Source: Plicaturopsis crispa FD-325 SS-3 (taxonomy: Eukaryota; Basidiomycota; Agaricomycetes; Amylocorticiales; Amylocorticiaceae). From it: a stretch of DNA of 64,000 nucleotides. The stretch lies in assembly GCA_000827205.1 (NCBI GenBank), contig KN832556.1, forward strand, positions 1,978,969 through 2,042,968, read 5' to 3'. Below are positions 32,333-44,354 of this stretch, one piece after another. The notes under the pieces were generated by a model. It was not told where the DNA came from and ran no database searches. It saw only the letters and a list, made by a program, of their open reading frames with translations. Numbering within the stretch: position 1 is the first letter of the stretch; the number at the start of each line of letters is the position of its first letter. The translations under genes were made by a program, and so were the position numbers.

Positions 32333-33831
32333 CTACCACCCGTGCTCATATTTGGGTAACGGGACGACGATAATCCCTTCATCGTCATTGGCGTCTCCCA
32401 TATGTCGCCAGCACGGGTCACACACGACGCATGGGCTTTCGCCCAGCCGTATGTCTCCCACAATAGACAGGACCGCAGGCACCTTGGCACATATGCGACA
32501 TAGATCTAGGAGTGGCGGCGTCATATGAAGCGTTAATGGATAACCGGAGGCGGGGTCGGTTGGGTGCTGAAGTCTGTACGCGGGGATCAGATATTTACAA
32601 GAGCACAAGGGCGGTGGCGCAAACCTTATTTGATCCACGACGATGAAATGCTCGCAGTTTCCTTCGTGCAGAAGCCAGTACGGTTCGTTGAGACGCAGTG
32701 TGAGGGAGGCGAAGGGTGTATCGTGCATAGAGGTAGCACCCTTCGTTATTGGCGGACGCTTCTTGGCTGGAATGGCGTCTAGATGCTTTATGAGTTTGCT
32801 AGAAACACCTTGTCAGGATCTCCGCAAGCAACTTAAGTGGACAGCTTACTCGGCGTAGTCCTCTTCGCTTTGGCCATCCCCGTAGGCGACACCCTCGACA
32901 CACATAACATGACCGCTGCTTTCAGTTCGTGCACTACCCTTCTCGTACCCCACTACGCGCCCGTCCTCGACGATCTCTTCTGGTATTTCGTTCGATGTAC
33001 ATGGGATCACATCGAACAAGTCCCCGAGACTCTGCGAAGCTAAGATAGCATGTTGCGACGAGCGAGCTAGGTTCTTGTGCCCCCAGGCCAATCTATTGTG
33101 AACTGTAAGGGTGATTAGAGCTTCATGGGTTGTTGGTCCGATGGCTGTTGTCGAATCTTGATTGACTTGTTTCTGTTCGACGGTCGTGAGCCGTTGTAAA
33201 ACGCGTAGATACATCTCCGAGCGTACCACTTCGCTCAAGACATTATGGTCTGTGTTCTTTGGTGCTCGCATGAAGAGGGCTGACTGCATATATAGGCTAA
33301 TTGATTGTCAGTATGCGCATAAAACGAAAACAGAAACACACATACTTCCAACTCTTCAGCCGGATGTTCTCTAGTCTGTCTTGGAGAGCCTTGATTTCGG
33401 GAGACTCATGGGATGGATCAGGCATGGCGCGTTTGCGCTTCCGTTTGCTAGTCGTGTCGGCAGATTCGTGTATGACGCTGACGGTGGCTTCGTGGTGATT
33501 CAGTACGTGCGCGAGGCGGACTGGGTCCTCCCATAGGTCCGTTACTGTCGATGCGACATCCTCGACACTGTATAGCAGGTGTTAGTATCTAAGCACGACT
33601 GTTGAGTGATATGGCGCACCTGCATTCTTCCTCGATCGCGTTTTTTGCAGCCTCGGGGACATCTGCGAGGCTTTCTAGGCCACCAAAGGAGCCTTCATGA
33701 GAGAACACGTCGGTTGGTTTTGTATCGCGAGTTTTCAAAGCGACCGCCGACTGGATGAACTGTGCGACGTCGATGGGCTGCGACGGCGGGCCAAAATGGC
33801 TCTCGTGAGCATGGGCCATAGCTTGGTTCAT
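32333..33831 (-). CDS. SNAPC3: snRNA-activating protein complex subunit 3 (SNAPC3/SNAP50)
   Basis: SNAPc binds the proximal sequence element of snRNA genes for Pol II and Pol III. The C-terminal zinc domain is clear: LTLRLNEPYWLLHEGNCEHF, IVVDQIRFAPPPLCSCKYLI, then HPTDPASGYPL, LCRICAKVPAVLSIVGDIRL and GESPCVVCDPCWRHMGD. The GNCEH, CxxC, PA...GD and CxxC positions are the SNAP50 signature. The N-terminal half is helical and charged (FIQSAVALKTRD, DRLENIRLKSWK) with an acidic segment ending DGQSEEDYAE. About five exons; the start at 33831 reads MNQAMAHAHESHFGPPSQPI. The length, about 400 residues, fits the family. Confidence 0.88.
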
Positions 33832-34062
33832 CGTGGAGAGGTTGTAGTCTCAGTCTTTGGGCAGGTGGTGCGGCCGTGTGGTACTACTAGTACTAGTGAC
33901 TTTGGCGCGGGCGTAGGTTCGAACGGTCCAGTTTATGCAAGTTAGCAGATTGGATAGCCCCTATCTCACCCTGTTCTCTGTTCCACGGTGACCACCGTAC
34001 ACCTCGCTCGCCGTCTCTGAAGTACTTGCAGTGGAGCGTACAAAAGCTGTCTGGACTCTGGA

Positions 34063-35736
34063 ATGATGTCGTACAACTATGTGGACACACCGAACTCAAA
34101 TCTGGTGCGCGTGCACGATCTCTCGACGTGTTACTCGCTAACGTGATGGCGTAGATCTGCTGCATATGCAGGTAGGTTGCAATGCGATCGCTACGTGAGG
34201 ATCATATACAAACTATGGACCACAGGATGCCATTCAGCAACCCGGTATCGGCCAGGACATGCTCGCATACATTCTGCCACGACTGCATAGTGCGCGCGAT
34301 GGAGCACTCGCCTCATTGCCCAGTCGATCGTTCCAAGCTCTCCCCCGACGATTTGGTGCCCGCTAGCACCATCATCCGTAACGTGAGTTTTCTGCTCATT
34401 TTTTCTTCCCATAGTCGTGCTAAAGATATTTTGAAGTTAGTAGATGAATTAATCGTTCAGTGCCCACAACGCTCGAGAGGGTGCGGCTACATATGCCAGC
34501 GACAGCTCTTAGCATCTCACATGAGAGCTACTTGCGAATTCGTTGAGGTTCCCTGCTCTTCAGACCAGTGCAGCAACACAGTCCTGCGCAAGGATGCGGG
34601 AAGCCACGGTCGCGATTGCACGCATCGCTTAGTCGAATGCGACGGTTGTAGCGCAAAACTCAAGTTTACAGATCTGGAGGTAAGCATGTCGTCGGTAAGT
34701 TGTACACGATGCTTATCTCAAACAAGGCACACGAACCAGAGTGTCCGAAACGAGAGGTCAAGTGTGAATTCTGCGCAGACGAATTCCCCTACGCGGAGCT
34801 TTCGCTGCACAACGACTCTTGTCCCGATTTCGTCGTGGGTTGCACACACGCTCCCAACGGCTGTCCTTGGACAGGTCCGCGTCGCACACTAGCATCGTCG
34901 CACATCCCGACCTGCCCCTACGAAGCCATTAAAGGCTTCTTCTCTATCAACAGCGCTCGAATATCGGGCCTGACAGACGAGAATACTCTGCTTAGGCACA
35001 AAGCGGAGGTGCTGGAGGGCGCGGTGCAGACCATGGCGCGTGAGTTGCGCATCGTGAAGGCTGCGCTAGGTCCGTGGTATAGACCCGATGGCGTCTACTC
35101 TCCCCCTCCCCGAGACATCCCCCCTTCGGACGATTTCTCGTATGACCCGCGCATACCCGCCTCTAGCCCGCACACGCCGGGCGGCTTCGCCTCCCCCGCT
35201 GAGCTCGGCATGCGTTCCCCGCAGGCAAGCCCCTTCGACGCGCCGCCGCCGTCCACCGACGCAGACATCCTCGCCGCGTATTTCCCGCCCGAGGCCGAGT
35301 CGGCTGCGCACGCGCCGCAGCAGCGCGTCGCGCCCGTGAACCTGAGCACGACGCTCGAGGGCTCGTTCGCGGGTGTGCGCGAAAGCGTCGTCGCGCTGTC
35401 CGCGGCGCTGGACTCGCTCGCGCGGCGCCAGGAGATCGCGCAGACGAGCGAGGCGGTGCGGCTCAACGAGGAGCTGCGGTCACTGCGCGGGAGCGTGCAC
35501 GGGCTGCGCGTGCAGGTGCGTCGCGTCCCCCTCGTGATTCGGTCGCTGGTGTGTGCATGCGCTGATATCTTCCTTGTGTTTCGGTTTTATAGCTGCACCG
35601 CATCATGATGGAGCGCAATGCGCAAGTGACGGGGCGTGTGGGCGAGGCGTCTGACAACATGGACGGGGGCGTGTATCCTGGCCAATCGTTTTTCTACGGG
35701 GCTCCGATTCCGGTACCCCCATTCACCAAGCTTTGA
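34063..35736 (+). CDS. RING and TRAF-type zinc finger protein
   Basis: The start MMSYNYVDTPNSNL leads by a splice into ICCICRMPFSNPVSARTCSH, then TFCHDCIVRAMEHSPHCPVD. This is a complete C3HC4 RING, with the first Cys pair on a 17-nt exon at 34150-34166. TRAF-type zinc fingers follow: CPQRSRGCGYICQRQLLASH, CEFVEVPCSSDQCSNTVLRK, CTHRLVECDGCSAKLKFTDL, ECPKREVKCEFCADEFPYAE and CTHAPNGCPWTGPRRTLASS. A coiled coil (LTDENTLLRHKAEVLEGAVQ) and a long Pro/Ser-rich part come next, then another helix (VRLNEELRSLRGSVHGL). The end is conserved-looking: GQSFFYGAPIPVPPFTKL. It is probably an E3 ubiquitin ligase of the TRAF-like type common in basidiomycetes; partners are unknown. There is no MATH domain. 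Confidence 0.85.
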
Positions 35737-36640
35737 AGATCAGATTGCAAAGATGAACTTATGGGGTACACGCAAGGTACACGGGCAACATGTAACTGAT
35801 GTATTTAATAGACGGGGTGCGGGGGCGATGTATGTATGGTACTTGAGTGATATGTGAGGGAGATGCAAGGGAACGAGTGGGTGACTTCCCGTAAGGATTT
35901 AGAGACAGTCTCGTTTCTCTAAATGGTTTCCCAGGAAATTTAGAGCAAAGTGACGAGCCGATCTGTAAACCGTAACGCCCAAAGTCTCTAAATTATCAGC
36001 CATCTGGAGGGCAACGGCACCCCTTCGGCAGTGAATTTCGAGATCCGCTATGAGAGGATCGGGCAAAAACGCGTGGTTGACACGCCTAATCGAGGTTTTT
36101 GCCATCATTTCCGATAACTTCAAGTCTACGAGAGGGTCTTGACCCCCTCGTAAAGCTGCAGGTTTAGAACGACTTAAAAATACACTCCCTGACGATTTGG
36201 ATCAAATATTTTGTTGGCCGAGATGCCGAGGGCAGTTTAGAGACGATTTTAGAGAAAAATCGTCTGTTAATCCTTACGGGAAGTCACCCAGTGAATGTTC
36301 AACTGGATCAGCACCGGGAATAAACGATCGAAAGCGAAAGCGAGAAGAGCACATGGAGAGGAGAAATATTATGAGTACACATCGGTATGCTAGGACTGCG
36401 GTAGCTAATATCAAAATGATAAAAAGATGGCGACGAAAGAGACGAAAAATCAGAGACAAAACGAAGGTTACTTTGTACGGTAGGAATGGGGTGGCGGTGG
36501 CGACAGGTGGGCGTAGGCAATATGTAGGGAGTCGGTGTCGGAGGAAGGGGCCAAGATGCAAGCCGAATAAGCATTTATGAGAGGATAAGATAGATATGCA
36601 CAAGAAGTGGGGTCAGAGTCGACTGCGCTCGAGTGGATTT
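35737..36640. other. Convergent 3' region hosting a MITE
   Basis: Between the stops of the RING/TRAF gene and the homeodomain gene. It contains the 411-bp element at 35879-36289 and otherwise AT-richer 3' flank. A frame at 36197-36580 is open but very basic and partly inside the element, so it is not called. Confidence 0.5.
35879..36289. mobile_element. MITE with 21-bp perfect inverted ends and AGT duplication
   Basis: The ends at 35879-35899 and 36269-36289 are perfect 21-bp inverted repeats beginning GGGTGACTTCCCGTAAGG. Both are flanked by AGT (35876-35878 and 36290-36292), a 3-bp target duplication. The element is 411 bp and non-coding, with scattered TTTAGAGA words and a sub-terminal GACGATTTT/AAAATCGTC hairpin. 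A 3-bp duplication and GGG ends fit a PIF/Harbinger-like or CMC-like source, but the family is an inference. The perfect ends point to recent activity. Confidence 0.85.
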
Positions 36641-38974
36641 TCACGTGTAGCCGCCGTATGCGTCAACGGTGTGGTGCATTGCCGGGGGATCGATAAGAAG
36701 TGGTGCAGCACCAGCATCGACGGCAGATGGATGCGCGTACGCGTGCGACGGGTACATTTCCGTCGAGCAGTAGCTGCTCCCGGCATTCGCGCCGCCGTAC
36801 TCCATAGCGTGGTGCAGCTCAATCACTTCCTGCGCATCCCCGGTGCCCACATAGGCGCCATCCGTCCCGCACAGACCGCCCGACCCAACTGCGCTCGGAT
36901 CGGGGTATTCGTGCATTACCGGGTACTGGCCGCCACAATTGTAATGCGACTTTTGGTCGAAACCGTATTGGAACTTCTCGGGCACCTCCATCACAACGGG
37001 TAGGCTCAGAGAGGAGCTGGATGAGGAACCGGATGCCGACGCAGGGTATACGGAACAGCCAGCCTGGTCGTAGTATGCGAAATCTTGCTCAGATGGGGAG
37101 CGCACGTCCGCAACGGTCTCCGCGGCAGGAGCAGGGTATGAAGGCTGGCCATCTGCGATCTTATCAACATAACGATACCGTTAGCCTGAAGTCGGTCGAG
37201 ACAAGACGATTCAGTATACTTACCGGCTCAGGACTGGCATGCAAAGCATGGGCTAGCTCGCTCGTGCTGCCGCGTCTTTGCAGATTGTCAGGCCCTACAG
37301 TGGATGCGGGAGACGACGAGTATGCGCTCTGGTTGTCGGCGTCGTCAGCATGGTGCGAAGGCACCACTAAAGGGTCCTCTGGAAGATAAACGACGCCAGG
37401 ACTGGATTCGCCAGGCTGGATACCGTTCACGTCAAGACCTGCCATCCGTTCCACGAACTGTCCCGACATGCTGGAGTGATTGCTATCAGTTAACATATTC
37501 CACATAACACGACTGTTAGGGATCGAGCTCACCAGGAATCCCGTCGCATCCGGGGGTCGAACCCACCGGCGCTGCCCACCTCCGAGTTGTACGAGATACT
37601 GCTCGACATCGACGCGACTGAGCCAAATCTTGATACAAAACTGTACGACGAGGCCGTGTCATCGTCGACGTCCGTTTCTTCTGCAGGATGTCCGTATCTG
37701 TGGTGCTCAGGCGTCGGAGAAGACCCCGCGGAGCCCGAAGGGTTACCGAACGTGAACCCTGGGGAGGGCAGAGGCCCAGGGATGGGCAGCGACACCACGC
37801 GACTGGGCGCCACATGGTGCATGCCTGTGTCGGGGATACTGGCACGCCCGAACTGGTTCATGTGTGCGTAACGTACCCGCGCCGGCGAAGCCGCAGGACC
37901 GTTATTTGGGGGACAGAGAGGCGAGGACGCGTATGGTAGCGACATGCGGTGAGCGGGGTTCGTACGTCCTTGGGGGAAGTTGCTGCTTGCAGCCCGATGA
38001 ATTGGCCTTCGCTGGGGCTTGAGCAGCTCGTCGTTTTTGAGGATGGTTTGTTGGGCGTATGGATGGCTCTTCAGACGGAGGATACTGGTATCGACCGAGC
38101 CACGGCGATGGTAGGGGCTCAAAGGATCGACGGGGGAAGTCGGACCCGTGAAGGCTGGGAGCGAGGAACGACGGAGGTTGAGAAGATGAGCGTCAGACAG
38201 TATGGGTGCTGCACTTCTTGGGGATGCGTTGGGGGTCTGCGAAGAGGAGCTGGCACTAGGTGGGGTAGGCGCATTCCGGACTTCGCTCGCTGGAGATGTT
38301 GCAGGCGCAGCGGGGGACGACGAGCCATGCTCTCTGTTCGCAGGGGATGCGCGCGTAGGCTCATCGGGCTGCTCCTCTGTCGAGGCCGCACTCCCTCCGC
38401 TCCCACCACCGTTATCTTGCCTCGTCTTTGCAGCAGCAGCAAGCTTCTTCTTCAGACCCTTCTCCTTCGCGCGCCTGCGGGCGTCATGTCAGCGAGAACA
38501 AGCTTTGCGAATATGAAACGCGAATACCTATTTTGAAACCAAACCTAGACGGACACGACACGTCAAAACCGGGACTTCATTTCCGCGAAATGAACGGGCG
38601 CTCACCTGTACGCCTCTCGGCGTCATGCCCAGCTCGTCTGACAGGGCTATCCGCAACGACGCGCTCGGCTTGGTCGTGCCATTCGGGCCAAAGAAAACCT
38701 CCTCAAGGCGTTTGATTTGCTGAGGGGACGTTCGCCGCCGGTGTTTGATCTCGTTGGGCATGTACGAGCAGAATGAGCGGTAGTCGACAGCGTGGGGGTC
38801 AACGTCCGGGGACAAGCGAGAGTCGACGGAGTATGGGCGGCTGGTCATAAGCGCGTGTGTGCGCCTGGACCGATGCAAAGAAGTGTAAGGCGGAATGGAA
38901 TTGGCGTTATTGACGCGATAAAGATTGGAAGTGGCGGGTGGCTTGACGGGTGCGGACGAGAAGCGGGCATCCAT
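36641..38974 (-). CDS. Homeodomain transcription factor
   Basis: The start MDARFSSAPVKPPATSNLYR is followed by the homeodomain, residues about 76-135: KHRRRTSPQQIKRLEEVFFG, PNGTTKPSASLRIALSDELG, MTPRGVQVWFQNRRAKEKG. Recognition-helix residues W, F, N and R are intact. It spans three exons: 38606-38974, a 17-nt microexon at 38528-38544 holding V-W-F-Q-N, and one starting at 38474. A long low-complexity, Ser/Pro-rich region follows, with proline-directed sites (TSPVDPLSPYHRRGS) and SSYSFVSRFGSVASMSSSIS. The C-terminal exon is rich in Ser, Tyr and His and ends HHTVDAYGGYT. Similar homeodomain regulators act in mushroom development, but this one's target is unknown. Confidence 0.9.
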
Positions 38975-40464
38975 TGCAATTGCAGTAGTTCAGGATAGAT
39001 AACGAGGAGACCTGCTGCGCTCGCTACCGGCACAGAGCATAAGACGAAAAAAAAGGCGCCGCTGTAGTCGAAGCTGAGTGTGCAATAATTATGAGAAAAA
39101 CAGCGAGAAAATCGGACGGGGCCTGAGGACGAGAAGACGGTTGGATGGAGCGCTGCCGCAGGGTCGAGGTCGATGATAGTCAGCGAATATGGCAGAAAGT
39201 GTTCCACCTGGAAATATTACTGTCGTGTATCCAGGTACGAAACAAGTGACCAAGTGAGCGTGGTTAGTTACGGTTAGATATCGATTGTTGTGATGGACAG
39301 ATGATGGCGCTGCTGCAACGATGCAACGATGCACTGCCAGCGACGGCGTGGACGAGGAGGAGGAGGGCAAGGACAACGAAGGGGAAAGGAAAGGAAAGCC
39401 AACCAACCTCAATACCTTTTTCTCAATTCTCTTCTAAGTAAAGCAAAGCCAGTAGAAAGCTTGATCCATCACACCGGATTCTGCTGTAGCGCATAATTAT
39501 AAGCTTCACTTTCTTCGTCTTCCCCCCTCATCTGACCGTTCTGTCCAGCTTCTCGGTTGCTTTCTCTCGCGCGCTGGGTTCCTTGTCTATTCAGTGGTCG
39601 GCGCTATTCCAGGCATTGCACAGTCCATGAGAGTCGCCAGCTTCGAGGGGGGACAGTCGCAGACACTCCAAGTGTACACAGAGTCCGGACGAACTTGTCA
39701 AATGTGCAGTCAGCTTCTCTTCGAAGTTCGGGCCCTGTCGTACTGCATTCCCCGACGCGGAGCCTTGGCAGAGAATTGTTGACGAAAGCGCGTTGATCAA
39801 GAGGCATGGCATACTGCAAACTGGTGGCGCATCGTTCGCGTCAACAGAGAGGGCCTTGCCAAGGTTGACGCCACTCACCTCATCCTTCGCGCATTGTCGT
39901 CCCTCGGAGGGTGGGTGAATCAGAAGCTGCCATATTTTTTATTGCGCATAAGGGTTTGTAAACTACGTAGAGACATGGATGGAATAATATAATAACCTGA
40001 CCCACGAAATAATAATGGCCGAGGGATACGTATGTAGGTATGTAGGGCGTACGGGGAAATAAACCAATGTGGTATAACCGAGCTCAGTACAAGCAGGGCA
40101 CAGGATGGAGGGGAGGGATGCAGCAGGGGGTAGGGTGACCAGATGTCTAGAGATAATGCGGGATTATGTGGGAGAAATGCGGGGGATGACAAGAGGGAAA
40201 CATAGATGGATGGGGTGGGTGGGAAGTATGCAAGAAGGGCGTGCGTGCGTGGAGATCGACAAGAGAGGAGCAGAGACGGAAGAGTCCCAGTAATATAATA
40301 TAGAGCAAACAGTGTCCCAAGAAATGCACGAGCCAAGAGGAAGGGACGGAGGAGGAATAGACGAGAGACATACACAATGACCATGCACCGTTCCAAAAAA
40401 AAATAAGAAACCAGACTTCCAATAGCTAGCGAAGGCCGTGTCCGTTTTTTCTCGTGTCGCGATC
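38975..40464. other. 1.5 kb promoter and 3' region without a gene
   Basis: This is upstream of the homeodomain gene and downstream of the Wee1 stop, on the same strand. It holds pyrimidine-rich stretches on the coding strand (39340-39420), a feature of long 5' leaders. A minus-strand frame at 39591-39878 has no motif. It is long enough for a complex regulatory region of the homeodomain gene. Confidence 0.45.
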
Positions 40465-43400
40465 TCATGGGCTGAGGTCCATAGCGTAGCGGTCCCCGTC
40501 CGGCCGCTGGAGGATGTCGCGCAGGAAGCCGTCCCGCACCGTGCCCAGAGGCGACGCCGCAAAGACCGACACGCCCGCGGCTTTTGCGATGCTGTACGTA
40601 TGTTCCATGACCGCCCGTGCGCGCGAGATGACGGGATGCGCAGCCAGGGTGGCCACATCAACGCGAAGGGTCGGGTCGGCGCGCATCATGCTCTGAATAA
40701 GGTCGAAGAGCTCAGGGCTGCCTTCTAGGTCGATTTGGCTGAAGTCCTCCTGACGTAGTCGATGCCACGCTTCGCCTCTGGAAAAAAAACATACACGATC
40801 AATATGACATGACGAAGACCACTAAAGGTGCCGCAGACTTACTGGTCAGGTACGACAATATTAGCGGCCGTTTCAAGCATTGTCATGCCGAGGCTGTGAA
40901 AAGGAGAAGGCACGGTATTAGTACGTCGTCGCTAGCGTCGCTCACAATATCGTACCTGAAGATATCGGCAGCCTTGCCGTATCGTCCCTGGAGTACCTCT
41001 GGCGCCAAATAGTTCTTATCGCCCTCCCGCTCGAAACCAACGCCGTCGTGCTTTGGTCGCGGCCAGAGCGAAGCCATACCAAAGTCCCCGATCTTGAACC
41101 GTCCGTCGATCGTGATGAATATGTTGGCAGGCTTCAGATCGAGGTGTATAACGCCCGAGTCGTGGATGAATTTCAGGCCCTGAACACAATCCATTAGAAC
41201 GGGCCATTCGCGGTCAATTGAAAACCGACGGCAAACTCACGGTGCTAAGATCGACCATGATCTTCCAGACGCGTGCCTCGTCAAGACGGGGCATCACGCG
41301 CCCGTACTCCCACAGAAACCGCGCGAAGTTGCCGTTTTCGCAGAGCTCGGTCTGGATGTAGAGCGTCTCGTCCTGTTCCCAGCTATCGATGTACGCGAGC
41401 ACATTCGCATGCGTGCCGCGAGCAGCGCGTGAGAGGTGTTGCAGGATTTCGACCTCTTCTCGGAGTCGAAGCCTAATCGGACAGGGATCAGCGTCTAGAA
41501 ACCATACCAACACAGAGAAGCACCCCCGAGAATGGGAATCGTATGTCCACTCACCTATGCCTGACGCCTTCGAATCGCTTTGAGCGCTTAACCGCGAAGA
41601 CTTCGTTCTCGTCCCCGTCCTTATACTGGACCTTCATTACCTTCCCGAACTCTCCGCTTCCCACCTCCCCGACCTCCAAGAAGTCACGCTGGAAGCGCCC
41701 AACCGGGGAGGGCGGGATCGGTGTGGAACTCGCGTCATGCTGCTTTGAAAGCGGAGTCGTTTGCCTGTGCGAGTTGTAGATAGGGAGGTGGCGAGCGACT
41801 GTCGGCGAGTTGAGAGTGGCGACAGAGCTGGTGGACGACCCAGAGGCGGACCGCTCGCCGCCCGACGAGAGCCTCAGCAGGTTCGTGGGTGAGAACTGCG
41901 TAGAAATACGGGGTGGTGGTAGCTGCCATTCTAGATAACAAAAATAAATGGTTAACACGATTAACATCATATCAACCGGGCCGCACAAACCTTTGCCCTT
42001 GAGTCTGGTAGGAGTACCTGCAGCGCTCACATCACTTCCGCTCGAAAACGCCCCACTACTGCTACGGCGCATAAGCCACTGCTTCGTCCCACTGACGCCC
42101 GGCCTCCCCAAGCCCAACCCCTCGTAACGTCCATCCTTCCGTGCACTCGGACTGTTGAACTCCTCGTCCTCGTCGGTATCAGAGCCATTGCCAGCAGACG
42201 CGACCCTGCGTGCTCCGCCTAGGGCCGGGAACGCAGCTGGCAAGCTCTGCCGGGGCGGCTTCTTCGCCTTGGCCTTCCCGGTGTCGAACCCGAACCCGAA
42301 CCCGCTGACTTTCGCCGCGACTGCGCTCTGCCAGGGCCGGTCGACGCCAACGCGCGCCTGCAGGCTAGTCTTGACCTTCTTCACCGGCGTGCCGGGCACC
42401 TTCTTCATGCCGTCGCCAGGGCCCTTCGCCCCGGCTTCCAGAGTCTTCAGAATGAACGCGTCGACATCGATCCCGCCCTCCCCGCCGTATCTGGAGTTTT
42501 CGCCCTCGTCGCCGGAGCCATTCGCTACCCTCGCGGTAGGCCATCCCGAGTTGGGGCCCGGGAAACTGGGGGTGACAAGTTCGGCATCCGAGTTCATGGA
42601 GCCAACACTGGTCGATGCGCCTGGCATCACGCCTAAGAAACTGCTGTGGCTGGAACCGCCGAGACTGTCGTCCTCGTCTTCGTCGTCGCTGAGAGCAATA
42701 CCCGAGTCCCTAGGCTTGTACTTCTTAGGTATCGCGCTGCCTTGGGCCTTGGAGCGGGGCGACGGCGTGCCTTCCGTAATGCTGAATACGAAAGACGAAT
42801 CCTGGGGGCCGTTGCCGCTTCCGCTCCCGAAGAACATGTCTTCGTCCTCGTCTTCCATGTGACTCTGGTCCGACATGCCATACCTCAGAGAGGGCGATGA
42901 GCAAGGCGAAGGGGTGGTGGACCGGGACGGACCCCATGGCGAGAGTCCTGTCCCCGCGTAACTGTGTCTGTTCGCGGTGGACGGGCGCCCAAAACGGGGT
43001 AGGGATGGAGGGCCAGCCGAAGATGATGTCGTGTTTGTCCGACTACGCGCAGTGACGTTAGCTCTAAGCCTCGATGGGGAGATGGGTGGTCCGAAGAAAA
43101 GGGTAGCGGAACCATTGCTTGCCATACGGTGCATGGGGGCTCGTGCGGATGGATAGGGTTGCTGGATATGTGGATTGAGTGTCGCGCCGCTCACGCGGCG
43201 TCTTGGTAGTGGAGAACCTGCCTCCGAAGATGCTGTCGAAATTCGTCGCTGACGCACAGATGGGAATGCCACTGTTGGCTCTTTCTGCTGCTGAGAAATG
43301 CATTAGCGTGATAAGTACAAACTATGACCGCAATACGTACCTGTTTACTCGGCGAGGGTGTGTTGTTAACGCTCTCCAAGAGCTCGAGGGACACTGGCCG

Positions 43401-44354
43401 AGAACGCGCGCGCCGCTTGTTAATGTGTCCGCCCGGAGAGATATCCTCCACGACCTCCTCCTTGCCCTTGCCTTTGCTTGCCATCAGCAACTGCAGCCCA
43501 AGCTTCTTTGAAAGGCTGTCGGGCTTCCGCCCCACCCGCTCCTCCTCATCGACCTCACATCCCGAATCGTCATCTACACCCCCAAATTCGTCACCAGAGT
43601 CATCCAGGTCACCGATTCGCAGCCGCGTCATAGACTCCGTGTGGCCACGTAGGTATGACTCAGTCTCCGCTTTGGTCTGCGGTGTCCGCCCTGTGAAACG
43701 TGGTGCAGGCAAGGGCGCAAGGCGATCCAACCCAGGCGATGTGCCGGTAGATTTGCCATGCGTGAGCGGTAGCGGCGTGAAGCTTGTGCGTCGGCGAAGA
43801 GGTGTCGCAAAACTGCTGGAATGGGGAGTAGATTTGCGCTTTGTGCCTGTGCCCACAGGATGCAGGGTGGCATCGCTGCTTGGGGCGTTCATGGGTTTGA
43901 TCGAGAGAGCGCTGCGGCTGGGGATTCTATGGACCTGCTTTATGGGGGTTCGCAGGGGTTGGGAGTCAGAAGCAGGAAAGGAAAGGGACGACGATGAGGG
44001 TGCAGATGCCGTAGTAAGGAAGATGCCACCGTCATCATCGTCCATGGCTATTGGCTGAGGCTTTCCGCGATATCGACGAGGGGCTGGGGATCGAAAAGGA
44101 GATGGGAGGAAGAGATCGTCGATGTCGTTTACGTCGCCACTCGAGCTTTGATTTACGAAAAGTGGGCGCTGTGGTCGATTTCGGAGCGGTGAAGGGGTAA
44201 GCATTGGAGAATCGTACGACGGCATCGAACTAGAAGTGCGTTCTGCCTTGCGACGAGGAGGAGTGGCAGTTCCACGGCAGGAAGGGGACATGCTGTGATC
44301 GCGAGCCCTTGAGCGCAGCGAGATGTAGTCGGAAGTAGGAGTAGAGGCCAGCAT
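40465..44354 (-). CDS. WEE1: Wee1-type cell-cycle kinase
   Basis: Wee1 phosphorylates the inhibitory Tyr of Cdc2/Cdk1 to hold entry into mitosis. The first two-thirds are disordered, rich in SP/TP sites and acidic patches (exons 44354-43341 and 43288 onward). The kinase domain starts FLEVGEVGSGEFGKVMKVQY, with the Gly loop, then VFAVKRSKRFEGVRHR (catalytic Lys). HANVLAYIDSWEQDETLYIQ and TELCENGNFARFLWEYGRVM are typical of Wee1. The catalytic loop is HLDLKPANIF with the Wee1 change from HRD to HLD, then KIGDFGMASLWPR, with DFG. The EGDKNYLAPEVLQGRYGKAA block is the Wee1-specific activation segment. The end reads LRDILQRPDGDRYAMDLSP. Several introns split the kinase domain. Multiple S/T-P sites suggest control by Cdk and other kinases. 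Confidence 0.93.

Noticed and set aside
42155-42862. 235-codon plus-strand frame
   Set aside because: It is antisense to the disordered, GC-rich part of Wee1 and reads only Ser/Pro low complexity.
43324-44058. 244-codon plus-strand frame
   Set aside because: Antisense to the Wee1 N-terminal exon; no motif or splice partners.
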